5,787 nt of DNA from Gemmatimonadota bacterium (lineage in GTDB: Bacteria; Gemmatimonadota; Gemmatimonadetes; Longimicrobiales; Longimicrobiaceae). Where the stretch lies: positions 1 through 5,787 of the forward strand of contig JAFAYN010000385.1 of assembly GCA_019240375.1 (NCBI GenBank). Direction: 5' to 3'. The first letter of the stretch is position 1; every line of letters starts with the position of its first letter. The notes beneath the pieces are model-generated. The model was not told the DNA's origin. It saw nothing but the letters and a program-made list of their open reading frames with translations, and did not search any database. This document shows, piece after piece, positions 1 to 5,084 of the stretch. Position numbers and translations under genes: made by a program.

Positions 1-690
1 GGTGGCGATCACCAGGTACGGGCGGCCGTCCGGGAGGGTCGGGAGCCCGGGCGCGTCGGTCCCGGCCGCGAGCGGGTAGCGCAGGTGGTACATCTTCCCC
101 TGCGTGTCGGTCGGCTCGGCCTCCTCGTCGGAGAGCGCGGTGAGGCAGCGGGGGCACCAGTTGATGATGCGGTGCCCGCGGTAGATCAGCCCCTTGTCGT
201 ACAGCCGCACGAACACCTCGCGCACCGCGCGCGAAAGGCTCGGGTCGAGGGTGAAGCGGGTGCGCTCCCAGTCGCACGAGGAGCCGATGGAGCGGAGCTG
301 CTCCAGGATGACGCCGCCGGTCTCGTTCACGAACTGCCAGACGCGCTCCACGAACGCCTCGCGCCCCAGGTCGTAGCGCGTCTTCCCCTCCTTCGCGAGA
401 AGCCGCTCCACCACGTTCTGGGTGGCGATCCCGGCGTGGTCGGTCCCCGGGAGCCAGAGCGCTTCCCTCCCCTGCATCCGGCGCCAGCGGACGAACACGT
501 CCTGGATGGTGTTGTTCAGCCCGTGCCCCACGTGCAGGATGGCGGTCACGTTGGGCGGGGGGATGACGATGACGTACGGCGCCCGGTCCGAGCCGGCGTC
601 GGCGTGGAAGAGCCCCTGCTCCTCCCACCAGCGGTAGAGCGGGCCCTCGGTTTCCTGCGGGCTGTACTGCGGCGGCAGCGGCTCGGCCAT
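1..690 (-). CDS. valS: Valyl-tRNA synthetase, N-terminal part (runs off the left edge)
   Basis: Class I aminoacyl-tRNA synthetase that attaches valine to tRNA-Val in the cytoplasm at the expense of ATP. The first 230 residues are visible; the family is usually about 850-950 residues, so most of the gene lies outside the window. The N-terminus has the usual short lead-in ([20 protein letters not shown], 9-28), then the ATP-binding block [14 protein letters not shown] at 44-57, where HVGH (53-56) is the HIGH signature. [17 protein letters not shown] (80-96) and INWCPRC (176-182) are typical of ValS and separate it from IleS and LeuS. The visible part ends at YLVIAT (225-230), just where the editing (CP1) domain begins. 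One small oddity is Ala50 where many ValS proteins have Gly (NVTG). ATG at 690 is preceded by GGAG about 7 nt upstream, and no homologous sequence is seen before it. It is transcribed divergently from the monooxygenase gene, from the promoter at 760-788. Confidence 0.96.
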   Translation of the reverse strand, partial: MAEPLPPQYSPQETEGPLYRWWEEQGLFHADAGSDRAPYVIVIPPPNVTAILHVGHGLNNTIQDVFVRWRRMQGREALWLPGTDHAGIATQNVVERLLAKEGKTRYDLGREAFVERVWQFVNETGGVILEQLRSIGSSCDWERTRFTLDPSLSRAVREVFVRLYDKGLIYRGHRIINWCPRCLTALSDEEAEPTDTQGKMYHLRYPLAAGTDAPGLPTLPDGRPYLVIAT

Positions 691-714
691 CCCCTCACTC
701 CGTAGGTACGAGAA

Positions 715-738
715 CGGGGCCCGTGGCCCCGCGTTTTT
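715..738 (+). terminator. Terminator-like hairpin with T5 tail in the valS leader, plus-strand orientation
   Basis: On the plus strand CGGGGCC (715-721) and GGCCCCG (725-731) form a perfect 7-bp stem with a CGT triloop, followed by CG and then TTTTT (734-738). This resembles an intrinsic terminator pointing rightward. No plus-strand gene precedes it, so it would stop antisense transcription leaving valS before it reaches the monooxygenase gene. On the minus strand the same stem sits in the valS 5' leader without a following U-run, where it could simply be a leader hairpin. Confidence 0.4.
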
Positions 739-759
739 CAGCTCCGTTTCTCTCGGGGA

Positions 760-788
760 ATTCTAGGCCTAGCGGGGGGGATGGTCAA
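760..788 (-). promoter_or_regulatory. Sigma-70-type promoter for valS
   Basis: Read on the minus strand, TTGACC (788-783, five of six matches to TTGACA) is followed by a 17-nt spacer and TAGAAT (765-760, five of six matches to TATAAT). The spacer carries a run of seven C. Transcription would start near 753, giving a leader of about 63 nt before the valS ATG at 690. The -10 box lies partly in the 10-bp palindrome CTAGGCCTAG (763-772). Both boxes and the spacing were read directly; activity is inferred. Confidence 0.7.
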
Positions 789-926
789 GCGAAGGCGGGG
801 AGGATGTTACGGGTAGGGAAGGATCGTTTGGGGCCATGTGCCAGGGAGTCGGGAACCGGGCGAGCGACCGGCGGTACCGGACCGGACGGATCCGACGCGA
901 GACACCAGGTAGAGAGATACATCAAG

Positions 927-1982
927 ATGCAGAACACGGAGAACCGGGCGGACACGCCGCTCCGGCTGAGCATACTGGACCAGTCGCCGATCGCGGAGGG
1001 CTCCACCGGGGCCGACGCGCTGCGCAACACGCTGGAGCTGGCGCGCCTGGCCGAAGCGCGGGGCTATCACCGCTTCTGGGTGGCGGAGCACCACGGCACT
1101 CCCGGCCTGGCGAGCGCGAGCCCGGAGGTGCTGATCGGCCCCATCGCCGCCGCGACCTCGCGCCTGCGGGTGGGGAGCGGCGGGGTGATGCTCCCCCACT
1201 ACAGCCCGCTCAAGGTGGCGGAGTCGTTCAGCATCCTGGCCGGGCTCTTCCCCGACCGGATCGACCTGGGGCTCGGCCGCGCCTCCGGCACCGACCCGAC
1301 CACCACCTTCGCGCTGCAGCGCGACCGGCGGCAGTCCGCCCCGGACGACTTCCCCGAGCAATTGTCCGAGCTGCTGGCGTACCTGGGCGACCGGATGCCG
1401 CCGGGACACCCCTTCGCCCGGCTGGCGTCGCTCCCCGGCCGCCCCGGCGCGCCCGAGCCCTGGCTGCTGGGCTCCTCGCCGCAGAGCGGGACCTGGGCGG
1501 CGGAGCTGGGGCTTCCCTACATGTTCGCGGACTTCATCAGCCCGACCGGCGCCACCATCGCGAGGAGGTACCAGGAGGAGTTCACCCCCTCCGAAGCCCT
1601 GAAGGCACCGAAGACCGGCGTGGCCGTGTGGGCCATCTGCGCCGACACCGACGAGGAGGCGATCCGGCTGGCCTCCAGCGCGAGGATGATGTTCACCCTG
1701 ATGTTCCGGGGGCGCCTGATCCCCGTCCCGCCGGTGGAGAAGGCGCTCGCCTTCCTGGCCGAAGAGAAGCGGGAGAGAGGCGCGCTGGACCCGATGCCCC
1801 GCGCCCGCCGCAACATCCTGGGCTCGCCCGAGACGGTGAAGCGCGAGATCGAGGCGGTGGCGAAGGAATACGGCGCGGAGGAGGTGATGGTCGTGTCGAT
1901 CATGTACGACCACGCGGCGAGGATGCGGTCGTACGAGCTGATCGCGGAGGCGTTCGGTCTGGATCAGCTTTCGGGGAGCTGA
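927..1982 (+). CDS. LLM-class flavin-dependent oxidoreductase (luciferase-like monooxygenase)
   Basis: Cytoplasmic flavin-dependent oxidoreductase of the bacterial-luciferase superfamily, which uses reduced FMN (or F420 in relatives) in a TIM barrel; the substrate cannot be told. The 351-residue length is normal for the family. It opens with [20 protein letters not shown] (14-33), followed by RFWVAEHH (49-56), [22 protein letters not shown] (65-86, read in pieces), [12 protein letters not shown] (88-99) and [17 protein letters not shown] (108-124). These are hallmarks of the single-component MsnO8/YhbW-like subgroup. WLLGSS (179-184) and the C-terminal SPETV (300-304) also fit. The ATG at 927 is chosen because homology begins shortly after it; the frame stays open upstream to 723 but that part is low-complexity and not family-like. 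The ribosome binding site is weak (AGAGAG about 10 nt upstream). It is divergent from valS, and its last 19 bp overlap the convergent DUF4186 gene. I saw no convincing promoter in the gap. Confidence 0.93.
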   Translation: MQNTENRADTPLRLSILDQSPIAEGSTGADALRNTLELARLAEARGYHRFWVAEHHGTPGLASASPEVLIGPIAAATSRLRVGSGGVMLPHYSPLKVAESFSILAGLFPDRIDLGLGRASGTDPTTTFALQRDRRQSAPDDFPEQLSELLAYLGDRMPPGHPFARLASLPGRPGAPEPWLLGSSPQSGTWAAELGLPYMFADFISPTGATIARRYQEEFTPSEALKAPKTGVAVWAICADTDEEAIRLASSARMMFTLMFRGRLIPVPPVEKALAFLAEEKRERGALDPMPRARRNILGSPETVKREIEAVAKEYGAEEVMVVSIMYDHAARMRSYELIAEAFGLDQLSGS

Positions 1983-2323
1983 GCGCGCAGCCAGCGCTCC
2001 AGCGCGGCGAGGACGTGGCGCGTCTCGTCCTCGTTCAGCGCCCGGCCACGAGGGATGCGATGCCACTTTTCCAGGCATCCACGGCAGCAGGTGGCGGTGG
2101 CGTGCTGTGCGATGAACGCCGGGTGCGAGCGCATCGGCGTCTGCTTGCCGTCGTTGGGGATGTCGGCGGGCGCGAGCCGCTTCGCGACGAAGTCCGCGGC
2201 GTGCTGGAGCACGGTGTCCAGCGCCCGGCTCTGCAGGTACTCCAGCTCGCGCCCGCGGAGCCGGAAGCGCCGCCGGAAGGCGGAGGTCTGGAGCCGGGCG
2301 AAGACGTCGTCCAGGTCGCGCAT
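1964..2323 (-). CDS. DUF4186 family protein
   Basis: Small protein of 119 residues matching my memory of the DUF4186 family, whose function is unknown. Visible marks are a basic N-terminal stretch [15 protein letters not shown] (16-30), the segment [15 protein letters not shown] (51-65), and the signature [22 protein letters not shown] (67-88, quoted in two overlapping pieces [14 protein letters not shown] and [10 protein letters not shown]). His74, Cys79, Cys80, Cys83 and His88 could bind a metal; that is inference. No signal peptide or membrane segment is seen, so it is probably cytoplasmic. The ATG at 2323 fits the family's N-terminus, but the bases before it are pyrimidine-rich (TCCTCTTCCCTCT) with no Shine-Dalgarno sequence, so initiation is unusual or leaderless. 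The frame is open further upstream to 2653 but crosses the hairpin array and is not protein-like. Its 3' end overlaps the convergent monooxygenase gene by 19 bp. Confidence 0.85.
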   Translation of the reverse strand: MRDLDDVFARLQTSAFRRRFRLRGRELEYLQSRALDTVLQHAADFVAKRLAPADIPNDGKQTPMRSHPAFIAQHATATCCRGCLEKWHRIPRGRALNEDETRHVLAALERWLRAQLPES

Positions 2324-2382
2324 AGAGGGAAGAGGATGTAGAGGGGTTTTCGTCACCCGGGCTTTCGTGCGTCGTGCTCCGG

Positions 2383-2420
2383 GGGAGGGGATGCTCTCCG
2401 GAAAGAGTTCATCCCCTTCC
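2383..2420. repeat. Long imperfect hairpin upstream of the DUF4186 gene
   Basis: On the plus strand GGGAGGGGATG (2383-2393) pairs with CATCCCCTTCC (2410-2420) over 11 positions with one G-U. An inner CTCT (2394-2397) pairs with AGAG (2404-2407) around the loop CCGGAA, with a two-base TT bulge between the stems. In all 15 base pairs form. On the minus strand the G-U becomes a C-A mismatch, so the plus-strand RNA folds slightly better. Confidence 0.6.
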
Positions 2421-2521
2421 ACTACCACCGCCACCCGCAATACGAGCACCCCCTCCCCCTGCGCGGCTGCCGCCCCGAACCGCGAACCGCAGTTCCCTGC
2501 CGTTCCCACATTCTGTTGCGA

Positions 2522-2628
2522 GGGAGACCACGGCTGTATCGTGGGCTCCCGTAGCGGACGGGGAGACCTACGGCTGTTTCGTAGGTCTCCCCGGCCCCGC
2601 GGAAGAGACCGCGTAGTTTGCGGGCTCT
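2522..2628. repeat. Array of three hairpins with 40-nt period and covarying stems
   Basis: Three inverted repeats with 7-nt loops centred at 2536, 2576 and 2616, exactly 40 nt apart. Hairpin 1 (2522-2550): arms GGGAGACCACG and CGTGGGCTCCC, loop GCTGTAT, one A-G mismatch. Hairpin 2 (2559-2593): perfect 14-bp stem, left arm CGGGGAGACCTACG, loop GCTGTTT. Hairpin 3 (2604-2628): arms AGAGACCGC and GCGGGCTCT, loop GTAGTTT, with an A-G mismatch at the same place as in hairpin 1. GAGACC is constant in the left arms and the loops are alike, while the inner stem changes (CCACG/CGTGG, CCTACG/CGTAGG, CCGC/GCGG) with pairing kept. Spacers are 8 and 10 nt. No T-run follows on either strand, so this is not a standard terminator. 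The function is unknown. Confidence 0.85.
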
Positions 2629-2653
2629 GGAGCGGCCCCACCCACACAACCAC

Positions 2654-3745
2654 TTATTCGACGAGCGAAATCCCCCGCCCCCGAAGCGTCGGCGCGGCAG
2701 GATCGTCCGGAAACCCCTTCGCCAGCGCCCGCCTGAACGCCGCGACGACCGCCGGATCGAACTGCGACCCCGAGCAGCGCTCGATCTCCGCCACCGCCTC
2801 CTCGCGAGACCGCATCCCACGATAAGGGCGCGTGCTGACGATGGCATCGAACGTGTCCACCACGGCGATGATCCGCCCCTGGAGCGAGATCTCCTCCCCG
2901 CGCAGACCGCCCGGGTACCCGGTGCCGTCCCACCGCTCCTGGTGGTGCAGCGCCGCCGGGACAGCAGGGCGTAAGAAAGTGCTACGCTCCAGGATGCCGG
3001 CCCCGATCTCCGGGTGCTGCTTCATCACCGCGTACTCCTCGTCCGTCAGAGGCCCGGGCTTCTTGAGCACGTGGTCCGGCACGGCCAGCTTGCCGATGTC
3101 GTGCAGCAGCGCCCCCACCCACAGGTCGCGGATCGCCTCCCCTTCCAGCCCCACTTCCCGCCCCGTGGCGACCGCGTACCGGGCCACCCGCTCCACATGG
3201 TCGGCGGTGTAGTCGTCCCGCGCCTCCACCGCGCTGGCGAGCGACTGGAGCGCGTCGACGAACAGGCTTTCCAGCTGCCGCGCCTGCTCGGCCACCCGCT
3301 CTTCCAGGTGCCGCTGGTAGAAGCGGTTCTCGCGCAGGAGGCGGCGGTGCCGGTCCGCCCGCTCCACGGCGAGCGACACCTCTTCAAGGTTGAACGGCTT
3401 GAGCAGGTAGTCGTCGGCCTGGAGGCGCAGCGCGCGGATGGCGTTCTCCAGCGTCCCCGCGCCGGTGAGGATGATGAACCCGGTCGTGTCGTCGCGCGCC
3501 TTGACCCGCTGGAGGAGGTCCATCCCGCTGATCCCCGGCATCTGCAGGTCGGACAGGACCAGGTCGGCGCCGTCGCGCTCGAAGCGCTCCAGCGCCTCCT
3601 CGCCGCTCCCCGCCTCGCGCACCTCGTAGCCGGCGGGGACCAGGACGCGCACCAGCACGGAGCGAATGGAGGGGTCGTCGTCCACCACCAGCAGCCGGCC
3701 GGGGCGCGTGATCTCCGGGGGGAACCGTACGCTCCCCGGGCTCAC
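2654..3745 (-). CDS. Response regulator with REC and HD-GYP domains (probable c-di-GMP phosphodiesterase)
   Basis: A 363-residue cytoplasmic two-component output protein. Residues 16-125 form the receiver domain, with acidic residues DDD at 22-24, phospho-acceptor Asp66 (VLSDLQMPG), Thr94 and Lys116 (LLKPF). A charged helical linker at about 125-165 (ERADRHRRLLRENRFYQRHL region) probably transmits the signal. The HD-GYP domain follows at about 165-345, with His183 (ADHVERV), the HD pair in LLHDIGKLAVPDHVLKKPG (213-231; His215, Asp216, Lys219), His244, HHQERWDGTGYPGG (267-280; His267, His268, GYP 276-278) and Asp297. All expected metal ligands are present, so it should hydrolyse cyclic di-GMP when phosphorylated; that activity comes from family knowledge. 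The start is GTG at 3745, overlapping the lipoprotein stop as GTGA, with a strong GGAGG 6 nt upstream. The frame continues upstream to 4366 but only as a shadow of the lipoprotein gene. No partner kinase is visible. Confidence 0.95.
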   Translation of the reverse strand: MSPGSVRFPPEITRPGRLLVVDDDPSIRSVLVRVLVPAGYEVREAGSGEEALERFERDGADLVLSDLQMPGISGMDLLQRVKARDDTTGFIILTGAGTLENAIRALRLQADDYLLKPFNLEEVSLAVERADRHRRLLRENRFYQRHLEERVAEQARQLESLFVDALQSLASAVEARDDYTADHVERVARYAVATGREVGLEGEAIRDLWVGALLHDIGKLAVPDHVLKKPGPLTDEEYAVMKQHPEIGAGILERSTFLRPAVPAALHHQERWDGTGYPGGLRGEEISLQGRIIAVVDTFDAIVSTRPYRGMRSREEAVAEIERCSGSQFDPAVVAAFRRALAKGFPDDPAAPTLRGRGISLVE

Positions 3746-4410
3746 CGGCTCCCTCCACCGGGGGAATCGCGCCGCGTGACCGTGAAGCCGGCCACGGAAA
3801 GCTGCACCTCGTGCGCGACCCGCACGCCGGGGATCCCGCTCACGTCCAGCTCGGAGGCGGGGACACGCGCCACCTCGACGCCGTTGATCCCGAACACCAC
3901 CTCCTGCGTCCCCACGTGCACCACCAGGTCGTTGGGGCGCCCACCGTCCTCGCGGTCGCGCCGGATGGACGGGTGCGCGGTCCAGCCGCGGACCACCGGC
4001 GTCTCGGCGCCCACGCGGCGCTTGATCAGGAAACTCCCGTCGCCGCGGACCAGGAAGTAGCTGTAGCTCTGCCCGGCCTCGGGTCCGTCGAGCGAGCTCC
4101 CCCCGAAGATCAGCCCGCACCCCTCGTGCAGACGGCCGGCGTGCTTCTGCAGGGTGGCGCGGACGGTGTACGGCGGCTGAACCGGCTGCTGCCCGGCGGG
4201 CCAGAGCACCGTGTGCAGCCCGGTTTCCACCTGGAGGGTGTCGCCCTCGCGGAGCCGGGCCCCGTGGGGCGGCGCCATCCGCCAGTGGAGCGGCGCGGCC
4301 GCGACGGGCGAGCCGGCATCGCCACGGGAAGCGTCCACACCGCCGCCGCGCCGGTCGCGCCCGCACCCGACGAGGAGCGCCGGGAGGAGGAGCAGTGGGA
4401 GAAGTCGCAT
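3742..4410 (-). CDS. Lipoprotein with a probable concanavalin-like/DUF1080-like domain
   Basis: A 222-residue exported protein. The N-terminus MRLLPLLLLPALLVGCGRD is a lipoprotein signal peptide with lipobox LVGC and lipidated Cys16; the residues after it lack Asp at +2, which suits outer-membrane sorting. A short low-complexity linker (17-40) precedes a beta-rich domain (about 41-214) containing GCGLIFGGSS (97-106), YSYFLVRGDGSFLIKRR (116-132), NDLVVHVGTQEVVFGINGVEV (160-180, seen as two pieces NDLVVHVG and VVFGINGVEV) and SGIPGVRVAHEVQLSVAGF (191-209). This succession is typical of the LamG/concanavalin-type jelly rolls found in DUF1080-like proteins, which often bind or cleave carbohydrate; I see no catalytic residues I can name, so binding is a guess. 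It starts 5 nt after the stop of the preceding gene, with a close-set GAGG (3 nt from ATG), and its own stop overlaps the GTG start of the response regulator. Confidence 0.8.
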   Translation of the reverse strand: MRLLPLLLLPALLVGCGRDRRGGGVDASRGDAGSPVAAAPLHWRMAPPHGARLREGDTLQVETGLHTVLWPAGQQPVQPPYTVRATLQKHAGRLHEGCGLIFGGSSLDGPEAGQSYSYFLVRGDGSFLIKRRVGAETPVVRGWTAHPSIRRDREDGGRPNDLVVHVGTQEVVFGINGVEVARVPASELDVSGIPGVRVAHEVQLSVAGFTVTRRDSPGGGSR

Positions 4411-4415
4411 CGGCC

Positions 4416-4925
4416 TCACTTTCGGAGGGACTCCCGGAGCGCGTCCAGCGGGAGGTCGCGCACGCGAACCTCCAGCGGGACCACCAGCTCGTCCTTCGTC
4501 TGCGTGCGCAGCCGGAAGGTGTCCGTCACGTGGAGCGGCATGACCGTGTGGATGGGGAGCACGGTGTGGATCGGGACCGTGACGTTGTAGGTGCCGAAGG
4601 GCCCGCGCAGCGGGACCCGCACGTCGGTGTTGATGGGGAGCGTGGTGTTCAGGTTGACCGTGAGCCGCTCGTCGATAGGAATGTCCAGCCGCAGCGGGGT
4701 CCCCGCCGGGAGGCGGATCCGGTAGCGGAGCGTGGCGTCCTGCGCCGCCAGCCGGTCCGCGACTCGCACCGCCGCCTGAAGCGCCACGTCCTGCGCCCCG
4801 CGCAGCCGCCAGAGCAGGTACACGTTCAGCCCCAGCGAAAGGATCGCCAGGACGAGCGCGCCCAGCGCGAGCTCCGGGGCGCGGGCGCGCACCCAAGGGG
4901 CGCGCTCCGGTCGTTCTTCGCTCAA
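4416..4925 (-). CDS. Membrane-anchored protein with short beta-like Pro-Ile repeats, function unknown
   Basis: I do not recognise this as a named family. It has 169 residues: a charged N-terminus (MSEERPERAP), a single hydrophobic segment at about 18-38 (LALGALVLAILSLGLNVYLL) that should be a transmembrane helix or uncleaved anchor, a short helical stretch (about 40-66), then a region of repeated short strands. Pro followed by Ile or Leu recurs at 83, 97, 105, 118, 124, 130 and 150, as in LPINT, VPIHTV, LPIHTV and MPLHV. HTVLPI and HTVMPL are direct 6-residue repeats that match an 18-bp tandem repeat in the DNA. The chosen start is TTG at 4925 because GGAGG lies 7 nt upstream and the family-like charged start follows; an ATG further up (5036) would place the ribosome site inside the gene and add a Cys- and Gly-rich tail that crosses the hairpins. 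It is the first gene of a unit with the lipoprotein and the HD-GYP regulator. Confidence 0.78.
   Translation of the reverse strand: MSEERPERAPWVRARAPELALGALVLAILSLGLNVYLLWRLRGAQDVALQAAVRVADRLAAQDATLRYRIRLPAGTPLRLDIPIDERLTVNLNTTLPINTDVRVPLRGPFGTYNVTVPIHTVLPIHTVMPLHVTDTFRLRTQTKDELVVPLEVRVRDLPLDALRESLRK
4543..4578 (-). repeat. 18-bp tandem repeat inside the membrane-anchored protein gene
   Basis: Two adjacent 18-nt copies on the plus strand, ACCGTGTGGATGGGGAGC (4543-4560) and ACGGTGTGGATCGGGACC (4561-4578), differ at 3 positions. They keep the reading frame and encode the paired units around HTVLPI and HTVMPL. A weaker copy, GTTGATGGGGAGC, appears near 4628, matching NTTLPIN. This suggests growth of the protein by duplication of short strands. 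Confidence 0.65.
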
Positions 4926-4941
4926 CAGCGGTCCTCCGGGA

Positions 4942-4968
4942 CGTTCACCGCAGATTTGTTCGTGAACG
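4942..4968. promoter_or_regulatory. Perfect 7-bp inverted repeat, possible operator or leader hairpin
   Basis: CGTTCAC (4942-4948) and GTGAACG (4962-4968) are separated by 13 bp, so the half-site centres are 20 bp apart, about two helical turns. The element ends only 4 bp before the GGAGG of the TTG-started gene. It could be a binding site for a dimeric regulator, or an RNA stem with a 13-nt loop next to the ribosome binding site. The upstream TTATCT could be a weak -10 box but has no matching -35, so the promoter is not established. Confidence 0.45.
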
Positions 4969-5004
4969 GGGAAGATAAAGCAGGTGCGGCGTTGTCGCGA
5001 GGGT

Positions 5005-5052
5005 GGGGCCCCCAAGCAGGAGGCCCCGGAGCACACACGCCCCGGAGCCTCC
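5005..5052 (-). terminator. Two overlapping hairpins after etfA, likely terminator or attenuator-like
   Basis: On the minus strand, segment A (5052-5039, GGAGGCTCCGGGGC) pairs with segment B (5032-5019, GCTCCGGGGCCTCC) over 14 bp with two G-U pairs and the hexaloop GTGTGT. The end of B (GGGGCCTCC, 5027-5019) can instead pair with segment C (GGGGGCCCC, 5013-5005) over 9 bp with one G-U around the loop TGCTT. The two folds cannot form together. On the plus strand the G-U pairs become A-C mismatches, which points to the etfA transcript as the carrier. No U-run follows, so a standard intrinsic terminator is not proven. Confidence 0.55.
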
Positions 5053-5084
5053 GCTCACCTCCACGCCCTGTCAGAAAACACCAA

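Larger units (their letters stand above)
2324..2653. other. Gene-free stretch rich in inverted repeats
   Basis: This 330-bp gap lies upstream of the DUF4186 start and downstream of the HD-GYP gene stop, both on minus. Frames that stay open across it encode Arg/Pro/Ser-rich sequence typical of non-coding GC-rich DNA. It holds a long imperfect hairpin (2383-2420) and an array of three hairpins (2522-2628). I found no convincing promoter for the DUF4186 gene and no hairpin followed by a T-run. Confidence 0.7.

Noticed and set aside
85..705. 206-residue plus-strand open frame
   Set aside because: It is antisense to valS, which has strong family motifs on minus; the plus translation is Arg/Pro/Val-rich shadow sequence.
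691..753. T-box riboswitch in the valS leader
   Set aside because: The leader from the proposed start is only about 63 nt, too short, and I see no T-box sequence or specifier stem.
872..894. Short palindromes CGGTACCG and CGGATCCG before the monooxygenase gene
   Set aside because: Eight-base palindromes are expected by chance in such GC-rich DNA and they form no spaced pattern.
723..926. Longer N-terminus for the monooxygenase
   Set aside because: The extra 68 residues are not family-like and would run through the valS promoter and leader.
807..2078. 423-residue minus-strand open frame
   Set aside because: Antisense to the monooxygenase gene; no recognisable motif.
836..2341. 501-residue plus-strand open frame
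   Set aside because: It overlaps the monooxygenase gene in another frame and has the low-complexity Arg/Gly/Pro composition of GC-rich shadow frames.
2522..2628. Short CRISPR array
   Set aside because: Units are palindromes with differing stems and only 8-10 nt between them; there are no identical repeats, no spacers of normal length and no cas genes.
3746..4366. N-terminal extension of the response regulator
   Set aside because: The sequence before the GTG at 3745 is a frame-shifted shadow of the lipoprotein gene, and the GGAGG site 6 nt before the GTG decides the start.
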